Below are positions 6,621 through 16,076 of a DNA stretch of 22,198 nucleotides, in pieces. The stretch covers positions 1 to 22,198 of the forward strand of contig JBBRVE010000049.1 in assembly GCA_038247245.1 (NCBI GenBank), in the 5' to 3' direction. Within the stretch, counting starts at the first letter, position 1, and each line of letters starts with the position of its first letter. Under the pieces are notes generated by a model, which saw only the letters and a program-made list of their open reading frames with translations, was not told the DNA's origin and searched no databases. A program made the translations under genes and the position numbers. Origin of the DNA: JAPWJZ01 sp038247245. GTDB taxonomy: Bacteria; Pseudomonadota; Alphaproteobacteria; Micavibrionales; UBA2020.

Positions 6621-7421
6621 ATGGTACTAAAAGTGATGAACGACCCGTCTGCAACAATCGCCGAATTCGCCTCTGCTGCACTGCCGCAAATGAAGTGGCG
6701 CACGGCGAAGCTGGAATGGCAGGGACAGCAAATCTGGCTGAAAAAATCGGTGCCGCCCAAAGGCACAGGCTGGACGTCGCTGCAGCGGTTGCTGGCAAGC
6801 CTCATCTCGCTCCCCATCCTGCGCCCCACCGCCAACCCCGGTGGCGCGGAGGGTTTGCGCATCGAGGTCTGGCGCAGCGCGGAATTCCGCCGCGCGGGGT
6901 TCATCGTGCCGGAGATATTGGGGCAAGGCGACGACTGGATTGCCATGAGCAACCTCGGCGAAATGGTCGAGCGCAAAATGCAAAAAGACACCACGATGGA
7001 CGATGCCGCCCGCCACGCGCTGATCTGCCGCTGCGCCGTTGCGCTCGCGGAAACGCATAAGGTGGGATTGTCGCACGGGCGCGGAAAGCTGAATGATTTC
7101 GTGCTGACCCCCGACAACAAAATCGGCTTTATCGATTTCGAGGAAGACGTGGATACCTCCGGCATCCCCCTGCCCGACCGTCAGGCGCGCGAGATATGGC
7201 TGTTCAGCTGCAGCGCCGCGCGGTTCGGCAACGACGCCGCCGAAAAAGGATGGGAAGCGTATCGCGCCGTTTATCATGACAAGGCGGTGACTGTATCGCT
7301 GCGTCGGTTTTTGAAATTGCTTGCGCCGCTGCTGGTGATGGCGCGGCCGTTTCGCAGCCTGATGAAGGGCGATGCGGCGCGCGCCTTTGAAGGCACGGCT
7401 GTCCTGCGCCGCACGATTTAA
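6621..7421 (+). CDS. Divergent protein-kinase-fold protein with HGR catalytic loop
   Basis: The 266-residue cytoplasmic protein resembles small bacterial kinases of the LPS-kinase/aminoglycoside-kinase type. The candidate ATP lysine is in IWLKKS (K41 or K42), a hinge-like IAMSNLGEM lies at 107-115, the catalytic loop is SHGRGKLNDF (151-160, N158), and the metal motif is FIDFEED (170-176, D172). The usual catalytic Asp of HGD/HRD is Arg here, so catalysis is uncertain; it could be a pseudokinase or a family using another residue. A hydrophobic region near the C-terminus (about 230-242) may touch the membrane. I chose ATG 6621; ATG 6636 is possible, and an in-frame ATG at 6531 would lengthen it with non-conserved-looking sequence. 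Its stop overlaps pbpC's stop at TTAA (7418-7421). Confidence 0.7.
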   Translation: MVLKVMNDPSATIAEFASAALPQMKWRTAKLEWQGQQIWLKKSVPPKGTGWTSLQRLLASLISLPILRPTANPGGAEGLRIEVWRSAEFRRAGFIVPEILGQGDDWIAMSNLGEMVERKMQKDTTMDDAARHALICRCAVALAETHKVGLSHGRGKLNDFVLTPDNKIGFIDFEEDVDTSGIPLPDRQAREIWLFSCSAARFGNDAAEKGWEAYRAVYHDKAVTVSLRRFLKLLAPLLVMARPFRSLMKGDAARAFEGTAVLRRTI

Positions 7422-9574
7422 CGCACAGTATAATCTATTTCCGGCGTGGCATGCACCAGCTTGCCATCCTGCATAATGCGCGCGGTCAGCAGGAATTTGC
7501 CGCGTGACAGCGGCCACATGAATTTCTCGCCGGATGTGCCGATGCTTTCGCCGTTCAGCACCCATTCGACTGTCTGGTTCGGCTGCAGCCCGCGCATGGT
7601 AAAGGGCACTTTCTGGCGGTCACGCGGGATGCGGGGGTCGAGTGCCATGCGCAGACCGGCGGTGGGCTTCACGATTTCAAAGCGCGGCGGCTGGCTCAAC
7701 CGTGCATCGGCGACGCCACCCTCCATGAAATATTCGGAACGGTTATAGCAGCGCGACGCATCGCGTGCGTCTTCGATGCAGATATCCTTCTGTACCAGTT
7801 TCGGCGACAGCCACAATTTTTGCGGCGTTGCCATGCGGTTCAGCACGCTGAAGATGCTGCGCACGGCAAGCGCGGGGCCGGTGGAGCCCGTCACGCCATC
7901 GGTCGGTGAATGGTCGAGGTTGCCCATCCACATGCCGACGACATATTTGTGGTTATAGGCGAGCGTCCACGCATCGCGGTAATCGGTCGATGTGCCGGTT
8001 TTCGCCGCCGTCTGCATGGGGAAGTTGAGCACGCTGCCATTGCCGAATTCCAATCGCCGCGCCCAAGGGTCCGACAATATGTCGCCGATCAGCGACGCGG
8101 CTTCGGGCGAATAAACACGTTCCTGTGCGCGGGGGCCTGCGTCATCGGCAAGGTAGCGCAAGGGGCGTGACACACCACGGTTCGCAAGCGCGGCAAAGCC
8201 CTGCACCATTTCCAGCAACGTGACCTCGCCATTGCCGAGCGCGAGGCCTTCGTCGTAAATCTCCACGCCGCGGTTGAGGCTTTCGAAGCCGAGGCGGTGC
8301 AGCGTCGTCAGGTATTTCTGCTTGCCGACGTAATTGACGGTTTTCAGCGCGGGGATATTGAGCGAATTGCCGAGCGCCTCGCGCAGCGTGATGCGGCCGT
8401 AATAAGTGTTGCTGTAATTTTTGAAGTTATGCAGGCCGGTGCCGATCGCTTCGGACAGCGGCGCGTCCTCGATGATCGTGGCTGGGTTCCAGCCGTTGTC
8501 GAGCGCAAGGCCATACAGCAGCGGTTTCTGCGCCGAACCCGGCTGGCGCGGCACGGTCACCGCGTCGATCTGGCGCGTGGGCGACGCTGCGTCATTCGCG
8601 CCCGCCACCACCCATGCGAGGATTTCACCCGTGGTATGGTCAGCCACCACCACCGCCGCGTTATGCAGGTTGCGGCGGTCGAGCGTGCGCACGCGGTCAT
8701 CGACGATCTGCTGCACTACCTGCTGCAAATGCGCGTCCAGCGTGGAATGCAGGGCAGTGCCAGACCCCGGCGCATGGCTGCGCACATATTGCGCGAAATG
8801 GCTGGCGTTCACGGGGTCGGCGGGCTTGGCGAGATTGAATTTTTCGGCATTCACCTGCGCCGCTTCATCGGCGGTCAGGATGCCACGTTCTTGCAAAGCG
8901 GCGGCAAGGCGGCTGACGGGGCCATCGATCTTGGTGCTGTCTTTATAAAGGTCATAGGATGACGGCGCACGCGCCAACACAGCTAAAGCGAGTGTTTCGC
9001 GCGGGGTCAGCGTCGACAGGTCGCGGTCGAAATAATACCGTGCGGCCTGTGCTACGCCACGGCGGTTCGCGGCATAGGGCACCTGGTTCAGGTAAAATTC
9101 GAGGATATCGACCTTTGCCGTGTTGCCTTCCAGCAGCGCGGCTTCCCAGCCCTCCACCCATTTGCCCCACAGCGTGCGGGGGCGCGGGTTTATCATGCGG
9201 ACAACTTGTTCGGTGATTGTCGATGCGCCGCGCACCACCTGCCCCGTTTTCACGTTCTGCAACGCCGCGCTGGCGCGCGCGCGCCAGTCGACGCCGGTGT
9301 GTTCATAGAACCGTTTATCTTCCGACACGATAAACGCCTGCCGCAGCAGTTCGGGCATTTTATAAAGCGGCAGGTTGTCGTACACGTTCCAGCGGTTCTG
9401 GTACGAAATCGTCAGCGGCTGGCCTTTCCTGTCCGTCACCTGCAGCGTCTGCGCATCCGACCGCAGGGCGTGCAGCGAAGTTTTGACGGGCGTGATGGCG
9501 GCATAGGTGGCGAGGGCGAACAGCACCGCCCCAACCGCCAGCGACAGAACGCCGTATTTGAAAAAACGGCGCAA
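7418..9574 (-). CDS. pbpC: Penicillin-binding protein 1C (bifunctional transglycosylase/transpeptidase)
   Basis: This 718-residue inner-membrane peptidoglycan synthase faces the periplasm. It has an N-terminal anchor helix (about 7-27). The GT51 transglycosylase carries SEDKRFYEHTGVD (catalytic E85), GASTITEQ (117-123) and EFYLNQVPYA. The transpeptidase carries SAQK (S347, K350), SLN (404-406) and KTGTS (525-529). The C-terminal BiPBP_C domain of PBP1C proteins follows (about 630-718). The start is a TTG at 9574; AAGGAA ends 5 nt upstream, inside the end of the preceding gene, and gives the short basic N-terminus expected. It is 2 nt downstream of the alpha-2-macroglobulin gene, a pairing well known in bacteria. 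Confidence 0.96.
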   Translation of the reverse strand: MRRFFKYGVLSLAVGAVLFALATYAAITPVKTSLHALRSDAQTLQVTDRKGQPLTISYQNRWNVYDNLPLYKMPELLRQAFIVSEDKRFYEHTGVDWRARASAALQNVKTGQVVRGASTITEQVVRMINPRPRTLWGKWVEGWEAALLEGNTAKVDILEFYLNQVPYAANRRGVAQAARYYFDRDLSTLTPRETLALAVLARAPSSYDLYKDSTKIDGPVSRLAAALQERGILTADEAAQVNAEKFNLAKPADPVNASHFAQYVRSHAPGSGTALHSTLDAHLQQVVQQIVDDRVRTLDRRNLHNAAVVVADHTTGEILAWVVAGANDAASPTRQIDAVTVPRQPGSAQKPLLYGLALDNGWNPATIIEDAPLSEAIGTGLHNFKNYSNTYYGRITLREALGNSLNIPALKTVNYVGKQKYLTTLHRLGFESLNRGVEIYDEGLALGNGEVTLLEMVQGFAALANRGVSRPLRYLADDAGPRAQERVYSPEAASLIGDILSDPWARRLEFGNGSVLNFPMQTAAKTGTSTDYRDAWTLAYNHKYVVGMWMGNLDHSPTDGVTGSTGPALAVRSIFSVLNRMATPQKLWLSPKLVQKDICIEDARDASRCYNRSEYFMEGGVADARLSQPPRFEIVKPTAGLRMALDPRIPRDRQKVPFTMRGLQPNQTVEWVLNGESIGTSGEKFMWPLSRGKFLLTARIMQDGKLVHATPEIDYTVR

Positions 9575-9576
9575 GG

Positions 9577-12500
9577 TTATTCCTTCTTCGCTTCTTCCTT
9601 CGCTGCCACGGTCAGCTCTCCCGTCACATCCTTGCCGTACACATCGGGATCATACATTTCCTCGGCGAGTGTTGGCATGACGGTGAACTTGCCCTCCGCG
9701 ATTGCCTGTGCGGTATAGCTCAGGTGGTAATTGCCGGGGGGCAGGTAGTCGGAATAGAAACGCACGCTGTCATGGCGCATTTCCTGATGGTAGAAGCTCC
9801 AGCGGGAGACGTTGTATCCTTCCCAGTCGCTGAACTTGAAGAACCATGATCCATCCGCCGCAACGTAATCGCCCTTGTCCGCATCAACCTTTGACGCGGT
9901 GTTCAGGTCGCGGTTGACGGTTTCAAGACCGCCCGGCAGCGGGTCATTGACCGCCACAAAGTTTCGGGCCGCCGGCAGCGACAGGAACAGGTCGACGCGC
10001 ACCAGCTCGCCGCGCTTGATCTCGTCCTGCGTTTTCAGGATCACGAACTTGCCATCACGCTCCACGCTGTATTCACGGTGGAGCTCGATGCCGCTGTTCA
10101 CGGACTTGCTGAAGTCGGATTTCGGGGCGTAGCGCAGGCGCGTTGCATAATAGAGCCTGCCATCGCCTTTGCGCTCGATATCCACGCTCGCCTTCGTGCC
10201 CACATCTGCCTCCGTGATCGGGCGGTCGGCTACGACTTGCGGGTCGCGCAGGTCGGTGAAGGAGGCGCGGCCGAATTCCTGACCGTTGACACTCGCCGTC
10301 ACCTTCATGTCGGGCTTCACGCTTTCATAGACGCGGCTGTATTCGACCAGCGCGTTCATGCAGAACATGTTTTCCTGCGTGTTTTCCCAATGGTCGCGGT
10401 TTTTGCGCGTCTGGGTGATGGTGCGGACAAGCTTGAAGGGAATGTCGCCGACAAGGCTCTCCCCTTCCTTCTTCTCGCCATATTCGACCATCGCGCCGAG
10501 GATCGCGCAGTTTTCGCGTAACGGCGATGCGAGGATGCGGGAATAGCTGTCGTCCAGCGCTTCGTTGAAGATGAACTTGCCGCCCGTCTGGTTGGAATGG
10601 GAAATGATATCGTTCGCCACATCCTTCGCCATAGGTATCGCCCCCTTGACGCGCAGGGTCGCCATCAGGAAATGGGTTTTTCCAAACAGGCTCATCTGTT
10701 TCAGGTGGGGTTTGTAACGGTCGAGGTCTTCGCGCGTGACCTTGCCATGCTCCGCCAGCGCCGCCAATGCAACGGCACGGATGGTGCTGCTCATGCCTTC
10801 ATCATAGAAAGTCGGCATGGTGTTGTTGCGCAGCAGGTTCAGCAGGTAATCATGCAGCTTGCTTTGCACGCCCTGCGGCACCTTCATGCCCGCATGGTTC
10901 ATCCAGTTGAACGCGATTGCGGTGTAGGCGCTGAGGTACGGGTCGACATATTCATCGCGCGCGACGAAATACGCCATCCCGCCATTCGGCGCCTGAAAGC
11001 TGGCAGCGGCATCCAGCGCGGCCTGCGGGATTTTATCCGCATCCGGCCAGACGAAGCTGGCGGGAATATACTGCTTCAGGTTCAGGTAATTCGCGGCCAT
11101 CACGCCTTTCGTCAAAATCTGTTCCCAGCAGATATAGGGGTAATCGCGCATATAACGGAATGCCCCCTCCACTGCGCCGATGACGGTCGGCGACAGCACG
11201 ACGCTGACGCTGCCGATATCGGGGAAGATGTTTTTCGGGAAGGCGATGCTGGTTTTTGCGGAATCTTCCGTCGTCGTGCCGTAATCGGCGGCGGTTTCGA
11301 GCGAGCGGAATTTGCCGACCGGCAGCGTCATCACCATGCCGTCGCCATCGAGCAGGTCATAGGCCTTCGCCTCGAACTTGATCTCGCCCTTCGGCAGGTC
11401 GCGGGTTTCCGGCACCTTGCCCACTTTCACGGGCAGGAAGACGGTAGCGCGTTTATACGGCTCGACCGTCACGGTTTCGCTGTGGCTGTCCGGCATGTCC
11501 TTGGTGCTGATCGTGCCAGAGGCCTTGATATCGACAGTCAGGGTACGGGGTTTATCGGTGCGGTTCATGACGCTGAAACCGGCCTTGAAAGTGTCACCCT
11601 CCGTCACCTGGTTCGGCATCACGGGTCGCACTTCGGTCGGGCGGTTGACTTTGAAGTTGCCATCCCCAAGGCCGAGGCGGTCGGTCGGCGTCACCGCCAG
11701 CACCAGTACGCGCCAGCCGGTCAGGTTGTCGGGCGCTTCGAATTCAATCTTCGCATTGCCGGATTTATCCGCCTTGATGGACGGGTTCCAATAAGCCACG
11801 AACTTGAACAGGTCGCGCATTTTCAAATCAGACCCGCCATCGCCGCCCTGGTTCGCGCCTTTTTTCTCGAACTTCTGGCGGCCGATCAGACGGGTAAGCA
11901 GACTGTAGTTTTTCAGGTCCAGCCCGTCGAGCTTGTAGAAACCGTTATACGGGTCGAAATTGGACAAACCTCCGGTGACAAGGTCAAACACGGCCTCGTC
12001 CAGCACGGCGACGGCGAATTCGATGGGTTCGTCGCGGCCCTTCATGCGCGGTTCGGCGTGGATATCGACCGCAACCTTGTCGCGCGGGCGATAGACATCA
12101 CCTGCGGGTTTTGCGGTGACGGTCATTTCCTTGTAGGGGTCTTTGACAGGCACGGTCACATAACCCATGCGGAAGGTCGGCTTGCCAAGGTCAACACCGT
12201 CTTTATCCAGCGGCTTGTCGACGCGGGGGGATGTGACGATGACCGACAGATAGAATCCGGGCAGGTAATCGGGTTTAACCTCGAATTCGATGACGGGGGT
12301 CGAGCCCTCCAGCTTGGTCGTGAATTTATGCAAGACGCCGTAACGCTCGATCGTCACCAGCGCGGTTGCGCCGGGGAACGGGTTTTTCACGAGGTAACGC
12401 GCCATGTCGCCCACGCGGTATTCCGTTTTTTCCGGGATGATGGGCAGCAACGTGTCGCTCTGGTTGTCCCACATCACGTAATCGCTGCCGGTCACCCAGA

Positions 12501-15500
12501 ACGAAACGCCGGAGGAATGCTCCGCGCCCTTGGTGTCGGTGATTTTCGCGATGGCGCGAAACGAACCCGCGGCTTCGGGCGTAAAGCTGCAATCGGCTTC
12601 GTCGCTTTCGGGCGTGCCGGAACATTCTCCGGCTTTTTTCCATTCACTGGTGTAGTTGGTCAGGTATGCGTTACCCGCCCCCTGCACGCGCACGGCAGTG
12701 GTTTCCATTTTCTCGATGGTGATCGCAACCTTGGTGTCGCCGATGGGCGCGCCCTTTTCATCGGTCACGATGTATTTCAGGGCCATCGGTTTTTTGGCGT
12801 CATAGGCCCATTGCGTCGATTTCATGCCGACGAAACGGTCAACGCCCACGTAATCCGCGCCGGATTCAGACGCGACGTATTTGCCGCGATCATCCTCGAC
12901 CGCGGATTCCACCATCAGGCGGCCATAGGCAAATTCCTGTTTCGCGATCTGGAATTTTGATGTCAGGTCGCCCTTCGCGCCGTTGGTTTCGACCTTCTGG
13001 TACACCTGCACGCTGCTATGCGTTTCGTAATCGGGCGTGACAAAGGTGAAGCCGAGCGCCTTCGGATGTTTGGAGCTGAACGCGCGTTCGGTCAGGATCG
13101 CGGTCGTGCGGACGGATGCATCGGGATACGGGCCGCCGGAATGCAGTTGCGCCGATGATTGCGATTCAATTTCCTGATCGGTCTTGAACAGGTCGCCGTT
13201 CAGCTGGCTGGTGACGCGGAACGGCACGGGCGTGAAATCGCTGACGAGGACGCGCAGGGGATACCATGTGCTGCCGGTCTGGTATTCGCCGGTTTCTTCG
13301 TTGTATTCCTCTTCTTCGCTAGTCGGGCTGTCCTTGAATTTCGCGGTCAGGCGGAATTTGTACCAGCCGACGGGCGCTTCCTTGCCGACCGTGAATTCTC
13401 CGGCATAGGCGCCGAATTCGCCGAGTTTCAGCGTTTCCACCGTCGATGCGACGTTATCCATCGGGTCGACGATTTCCAGTTTATAGCCTTCTTTTTCCGC
13501 AGGCGTCAGCGTGCGGTTGTCCTGGTTGCGGACATAGAATTTATACTGGATGGTGTCGCCCGCGCGGTAGATGCCCTGCGCGGTCGTGCCCCATGATTTC
13601 ATGTGGCCGTATTTGCGGCGGGTCGATTGCGAAATGCTTTCGTTCGATGCGCGCCATGTGTCGATCACGAAATCGCTGTTGAGCGGCATTAGCGCCATAT
13701 CGCCGTCTTTGTCCACGCGGACGAAAATTTTCGGCGCGCTGTCTTCATAGCCCTTGTTCAGTTCCAGCTGCGGGTCGATTTTCTCCCTTCCTGCAAATTC
13801 GGCTATGCCGCCGTCATTCGTGGTGGCGATCGCCAAAACATCGGCGGGGGCGGAGAGCGAGCTGAGGCTGTCCTTATATACAGTCACTTTCGCATTTTTG
13901 ACCGGTGCGCCGGTCGCCATATCGGTCACCCATACCATGCTGGAGAAGTGGCCGATTTTCACATGCATCTGCCACGGCGTGACAACCGCGAACAGGCGAT
14001 AGGCGGAATCGCTCCCCTTGCTGACGTAAGGCACGGTATCCAGATGGCCGTAAACCGCGCCGGTTTTGCCGTCCAGCGCCTTGCGCGCGCCGAAGGGACG
14101 CGAATACTGCACGTCCTGCACATTCTCCAGCGCCTCTTCGGTCGTTTTATCGGTCGCGGCACTGCCACCTGTCACGCTGCGGAATTTATAGAGCATTTTT
14201 TCGAGGTTGTTGACGTAGAGTGGCACTTCGCTGTCCACGCCCTTTTCCAGCACCGCGTCATGGTATTCCATTTCAAAATTCGGCTTGCGGTGGTCGGTTT
14301 CGAAATTGACGGTGAAGGGTTTCGCAAGCGCGCGCGCGAATTCGTCTTGCAAGGCCGTTTCGGGCAGGTCTTCCCACAGCGACTGCACCCAATGGGTGAA
14401 GCCGTCCCACATGCCGCGCGCGGGCGCCTTGACAGTGATCTGGTATTTTTGCGCCGCACGCAGACCATAGGGCAGGTTCTGGTCATAGGTGCGGCCCTTC
14501 ACATGCGCGCTGTTCAGGCGCGAATATTCGTAGGACAGGTCGCCCCAGATTTCGTCTTTCTTGGCATCCGCGCCCAATGCGGGCGTGAAGGTCAGGTTGT
14601 CGCGCATCTGCGAGCGTTGCACGGGTGCGCTGAACATCAGGTAAACGGGTGCCATCGGGTTGCAAAGCTGGTTCGCGGCATTCGCCTTGCCGGGTTCGAT
14701 GGTGATTGTGTTGTCGCTGTTATCGACGCACCGCAGTCCGAGGGCGGCGAGCTCGGGATAGGTATCAAAACTGACCACATCGCGCTGCGCGATGCTGGGT
14801 TCGGGGCCCAGGCCGGAAACGAGACCCGGCAGCAGTTTCATGGTGATGGTGGTATCGAGCGGCAATTCCTTTTGCGGTTGAACGACCCAGATGCGGCGTG
14901 CTTCTTCGCCATTCTTCTCGGTCAGCTGGTCGTCGCTTTTACGCGCGGACTGCTTGCCGAAATCGAGCCAGCCTTTGCCGAAGGGCACATAGCGCGGGGC
15001 TTCGTTATCGTCGGGATCTTTGCTGACATCAAGAACCGTATCCACCTTGCCGTCGTTCAGCTTGATGAATTTCTGGACGGATGATTTGGTGACGGGCTGG
15101 TTGAACGTCAAACGCACGACCGGCATGCCGGGGGATTTCCAGGTGCGGAACCAGTTGTATTCCACATCGGCGCGTTTGGTGATGAACTTGTCTTTATACG
15201 CCTCCGCCAGCTGCGTGCCGTCTTCGGCCTTGATGCCGGGCTTCATTTCGATGCTGTAGGCGGTGGATTGCTCCAGCGCCGATTTTTCCGTCAGCTGGCA
15301 GGCAAGCGATGACGGGTTGATCCAGCGCCATTCACAATCAACGTCGGGCGAAATGGTAACGGGAATTTCTTCCTTCGTGCGTTCCATCTGGCCCAGCGGC
15401 ACGACGGGGCGGTTGAAGGTGAAAACGATCTGGCGGTCGGATGCCACATCTTCGCCGGTCGGCGTGACGCGAATGATGCGCAGGTCTTGTTCGGCGGCTG

Positions 15501-15579
15501 CCTTGCTGCTGTCGAAGGCGGCATGCGCCGCGCCCCCCATGGAGAAAACAAGAACGAGGGCGAGCAGGAAATGGCGCAT
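9577..15579 (-). CDS. Bacterial alpha-2-macroglobulin family protein with thioester CWEQ
   Basis: This 2000-residue periplasmic protease trap is larger than E. coli YfhM (about 1650). The signal peptide MRHFLLALVLVFSMGGAAHA is followed by AFDSS, so cleavage by signal peptidase I is expected; there is no lipobox cysteine, unlike the lipoprotein YfhM. The N-terminal part is beta-rich (macroglobulin-like domains, MG1 onward). The A2M core contains VAVLDEAVFDL and DNLTGWRVLVLAV. The thioester motif is CWEQ at residues 1484-1487 (codons 11130-11119), in the alpha-helical thioester domain. Covalent trapping of proteases through this thioester is known for the family. It is co-transcribed with pbpC, consistent with protecting the envelope while PBP1C repairs peptidoglycan. 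The tail is Glu/Lys-rich. The SD at the start is weak. Confidence 0.96.
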   Translation of the reverse strand: MRHFLLALVLVFSMGGAAHAAFDSSKAAAEQDLRIIRVTPTGEDVASDRQIVFTFNRPVVPLGQMERTKEEIPVTISPDVDCEWRWINPSSLACQLTEKSALEQSTAYSIEMKPGIKAEDGTQLAEAYKDKFITKRADVEYNWFRTWKSPGMPVVRLTFNQPVTKSSVQKFIKLNDGKVDTVLDVSKDPDDNEAPRYVPFGKGWLDFGKQSARKSDDQLTEKNGEEARRIWVVQPQKELPLDTTITMKLLPGLVSGLGPEPSIAQRDVVSFDTYPELAALGLRCVDNSDNTITIEPGKANAANQLCNPMAPVYLMFSAPVQRSQMRDNLTFTPALGADAKKDEIWGDLSYEYSRLNSAHVKGRTYDQNLPYGLRAAQKYQITVKAPARGMWDGFTHWVQSLWEDLPETALQDEFARALAKPFTVNFETDHRKPNFEMEYHDAVLEKGVDSEVPLYVNNLEKMLYKFRSVTGGSAATDKTTEEALENVQDVQYSRPFGARKALDGKTGAVYGHLDTVPYVSKGSDSAYRLFAVVTPWQMHVKIGHFSSMVWVTDMATGAPVKNAKVTVYKDSLSSLSAPADVLAIATTNDGGIAEFAGREKIDPQLELNKGYEDSAPKIFVRVDKDGDMALMPLNSDFVIDTWRASNESISQSTRRKYGHMKSWGTTAQGIYRAGDTIQYKFYVRNQDNRTLTPAEKEGYKLEIVDPMDNVASTVETLKLGEFGAYAGEFTVGKEAPVGWYKFRLTAKFKDSPTSEEEEYNEETGEYQTGSTWYPLRVLVSDFTPVPFRVTSQLNGDLFKTDQEIESQSSAQLHSGGPYPDASVRTTAILTERAFSSKHPKALGFTFVTPDYETHSSVQVYQKVETNGAKGDLTSKFQIAKQEFAYGRLMVESAVEDDRGKYVASESGADYVGVDRFVGMKSTQWAYDAKKPMALKYIVTDEKGAPIGDTKVAITIEKMETTAVRVQGAGNAYLTNYTSEWKKAGECSGTPESDEADCSFTPEAAGSFRAIAKITDTKGAEHSSGVSFWVTGSDYVMWDNQSDTLLPIIPEKTEYRVGDMARYLVKNPFPGATALVTIERYGVLHKFTTKLEGSTPVIEFEVKPDYLPGFYLSVIVTSPRVDKPLDKDGVDLGKPTFRMGYVTVPVKDPYKEMTVTAKPAGDVYRPRDKVAVDIHAEPRMKGRDEPIEFAVAVLDEAVFDLVTGGLSNFDPYNGFYKLDGLDLKNYSLLTRLIGRQKFEKKGANQGGDGGSDLKMRDLFKFVAYWNPSIKADKSGNAKIEFEAPDNLTGWRVLVLAVTPTDRLGLGDGNFKVNRPTEVRPVMPNQVTEGDTFKAGFSVMNRTDKPRTLTVDIKASGTISTKDMPDSHSETVTVEPYKRATVFLPVKVGKVPETRDLPKGEIKFEAKAYDLLDGDGMVMTLPVGKFRSLETAADYGTTTEDSAKTSIAFPKNIFPDIGSVSVVLSPTVIGAVEGAFRYMRDYPYICWEQILTKGVMAANYLNLKQYIPASFVWPDADKIPQAALDAAASFQAPNGGMAYFVARDEYVDPYLSAYTAIAFNWMNHAGMKVPQGVQSKLHDYLLNLLRNNTMPTFYDEGMSSTIRAVALAALAEHGKVTREDLDRYKPHLKQMSLFGKTHFLMATLRVKGAIPMAKDVANDIISHSNQTGGKFIFNEALDDSYSRILASPLRENCAILGAMVEYGEKKEGESLVGDIPFKLVRTITQTRKNRDHWENTQENMFCMNALVEYSRVYESVKPDMKVTASVNGQEFGRASFTDLRDPQVVADRPITEADVGTKASVDIERKGDGRLYYATRLRYAPKSDFSKSVNSGIELHREYSVERDGKFVILKTQDEIKRGELVRVDLFLSLPAARNFVAVNDPLPGGLETVNRDLNTASKVDADKGDYVAADGSWFFKFSDWEGYNVSRWSFYHQEMRHDSVRFYSDYLPPGNYHLSYTAQAIAEGKFTVMPTLAEEMYDPDVYGKDVTGELTVAAKEEAKKE
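9580..9585 (-). promoter_or_regulatory. Ribosome binding site fixing the TTG start of pbpC
   Basis: On the minus strand AAGGAA lies 5 nt before TTG 9574 and within the last codons of the alpha-2-macroglobulin gene. No ATG or GTG in frame gives a comparable signal and anchor. Translation of pbpC is therefore probably coupled to termination of the upstream gene. Confidence 0.6.
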
Positions 15580-15660
15580 GGGGATACCCGTGAGATGATA
15601 GAATCTGAAGAACTGGATTGTGCCCCATCATCATGAAAAACCAGTGAAGATGGAACAGAA

Positions 15661-15676
15661 ATCGTGCCCCCACGAT
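15661..15676. repeat. Perfect inverted repeat in the divergent intergenic region
   Basis: ATCGTG-CCCC-CACGAT is a perfect 6-bp inverted repeat with a 4-nt centre. It lies between the divergent alpha-2-macroglobulin and DUF6356-like genes, about 80 nt before the former and just upstream of a possible -35 (TTGCAA, 15681-15686) for the latter. It could be an operator or an RNA hairpin; with only six pairs, chance is possible. Confidence 0.35.
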
Positions 15677-15714
15677 GCGCTTGCAATACTTATCATAATG
15701 CGTTATTTTTTGGC

Positions 15715-16002
15715 ATGGAAACGACCCCGAACGATATGAACAAGACACTTGTCCGCACCCTGCGCGGTGCCTTCACCGATCATCCGCGCGAGGCGGGCGA
15801 AAGCTATTGGCAGCATTTCATGTTCACCGCCGACATGGCGCGCCGGTTGGTGGTGGTCAGCATCCTGCTGCTCGCCCACGGCATCCTGCCCTTTACGCTG
15901 ACCCATGCGGCCAGCAGCCGTTTGCAGCAATGCCAGCGCATCCTGACCGAGCGTGCCTCGCGGACGGGATATAACGAGATGTGCGACGGATTCGGTATAT
16001 AA
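15715..16002 (+). CDS. Small DUF6356-like protein
   Basis: A small protein of 95 residues (88 if the ATG at 15736 is used). FTDHPREAGESYWQHF followed by a hydrophobic segment (RLVVVSILLLAHGILPFTLT) and AASSRLQ matches the layout I recall for DUF6356, a family of unknown function common in Alphaproteobacteria: a short conserved N-terminal motif, one membrane-associated helix containing an HG(I/L)xPF motif, and a short tail. The function is unknown. A possible promoter, TTGCAA (15681-15686) with TATTTT (15704-15709) at 17 nt, would put the RNA start near 15716 and favour ATG 15736. Neither start has a clear SD, so the choice is open. Confidence 0.7.
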   Translation: METTPNDMNKTLVRTLRGAFTDHPREAGESYWQHFMFTADMARRLVVVSILLLAHGILPFTLTHAASSRLQQCQRILTERASRTGYNEMCDGFGI

Positions 16003-16044
16003 ATACCTAATTTCTTCGTTTTTTTTAAATTTTGCCCCGTTTGC

Positions 16045-16076
16045 TTGACAGACCCCGCACCCCTGTGGTGTCTAGT
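16045..16076 (+). promoter_or_regulatory. Probable sigma70 promoter for the PPVET-repeat gene
   Basis: A perfect TTGACA (16045-16050) is followed after 18 nt by TGTCTA (16069-16074), a weak -10 that is also readable as TCTAGT at a longer spacing. The leader is about 80 nt long. It contains a small hairpin (CCCGC 16113-16117 with GCGGG 16128-16132) and ends with GGAG (16151-16154), 6 nt before the ATG. Confidence 0.45.

Noticed and set aside
10597..12960. 787-codon open frame on the plus strand opposite the alpha-2-macroglobulin gene
   Set aside because: It is fully antisense to a confident A2M coding region. Its translation is His/Val/Gly/Arg-rich with no recognisable domain, as expected when a GC-biased codon pattern is read on the other strand.
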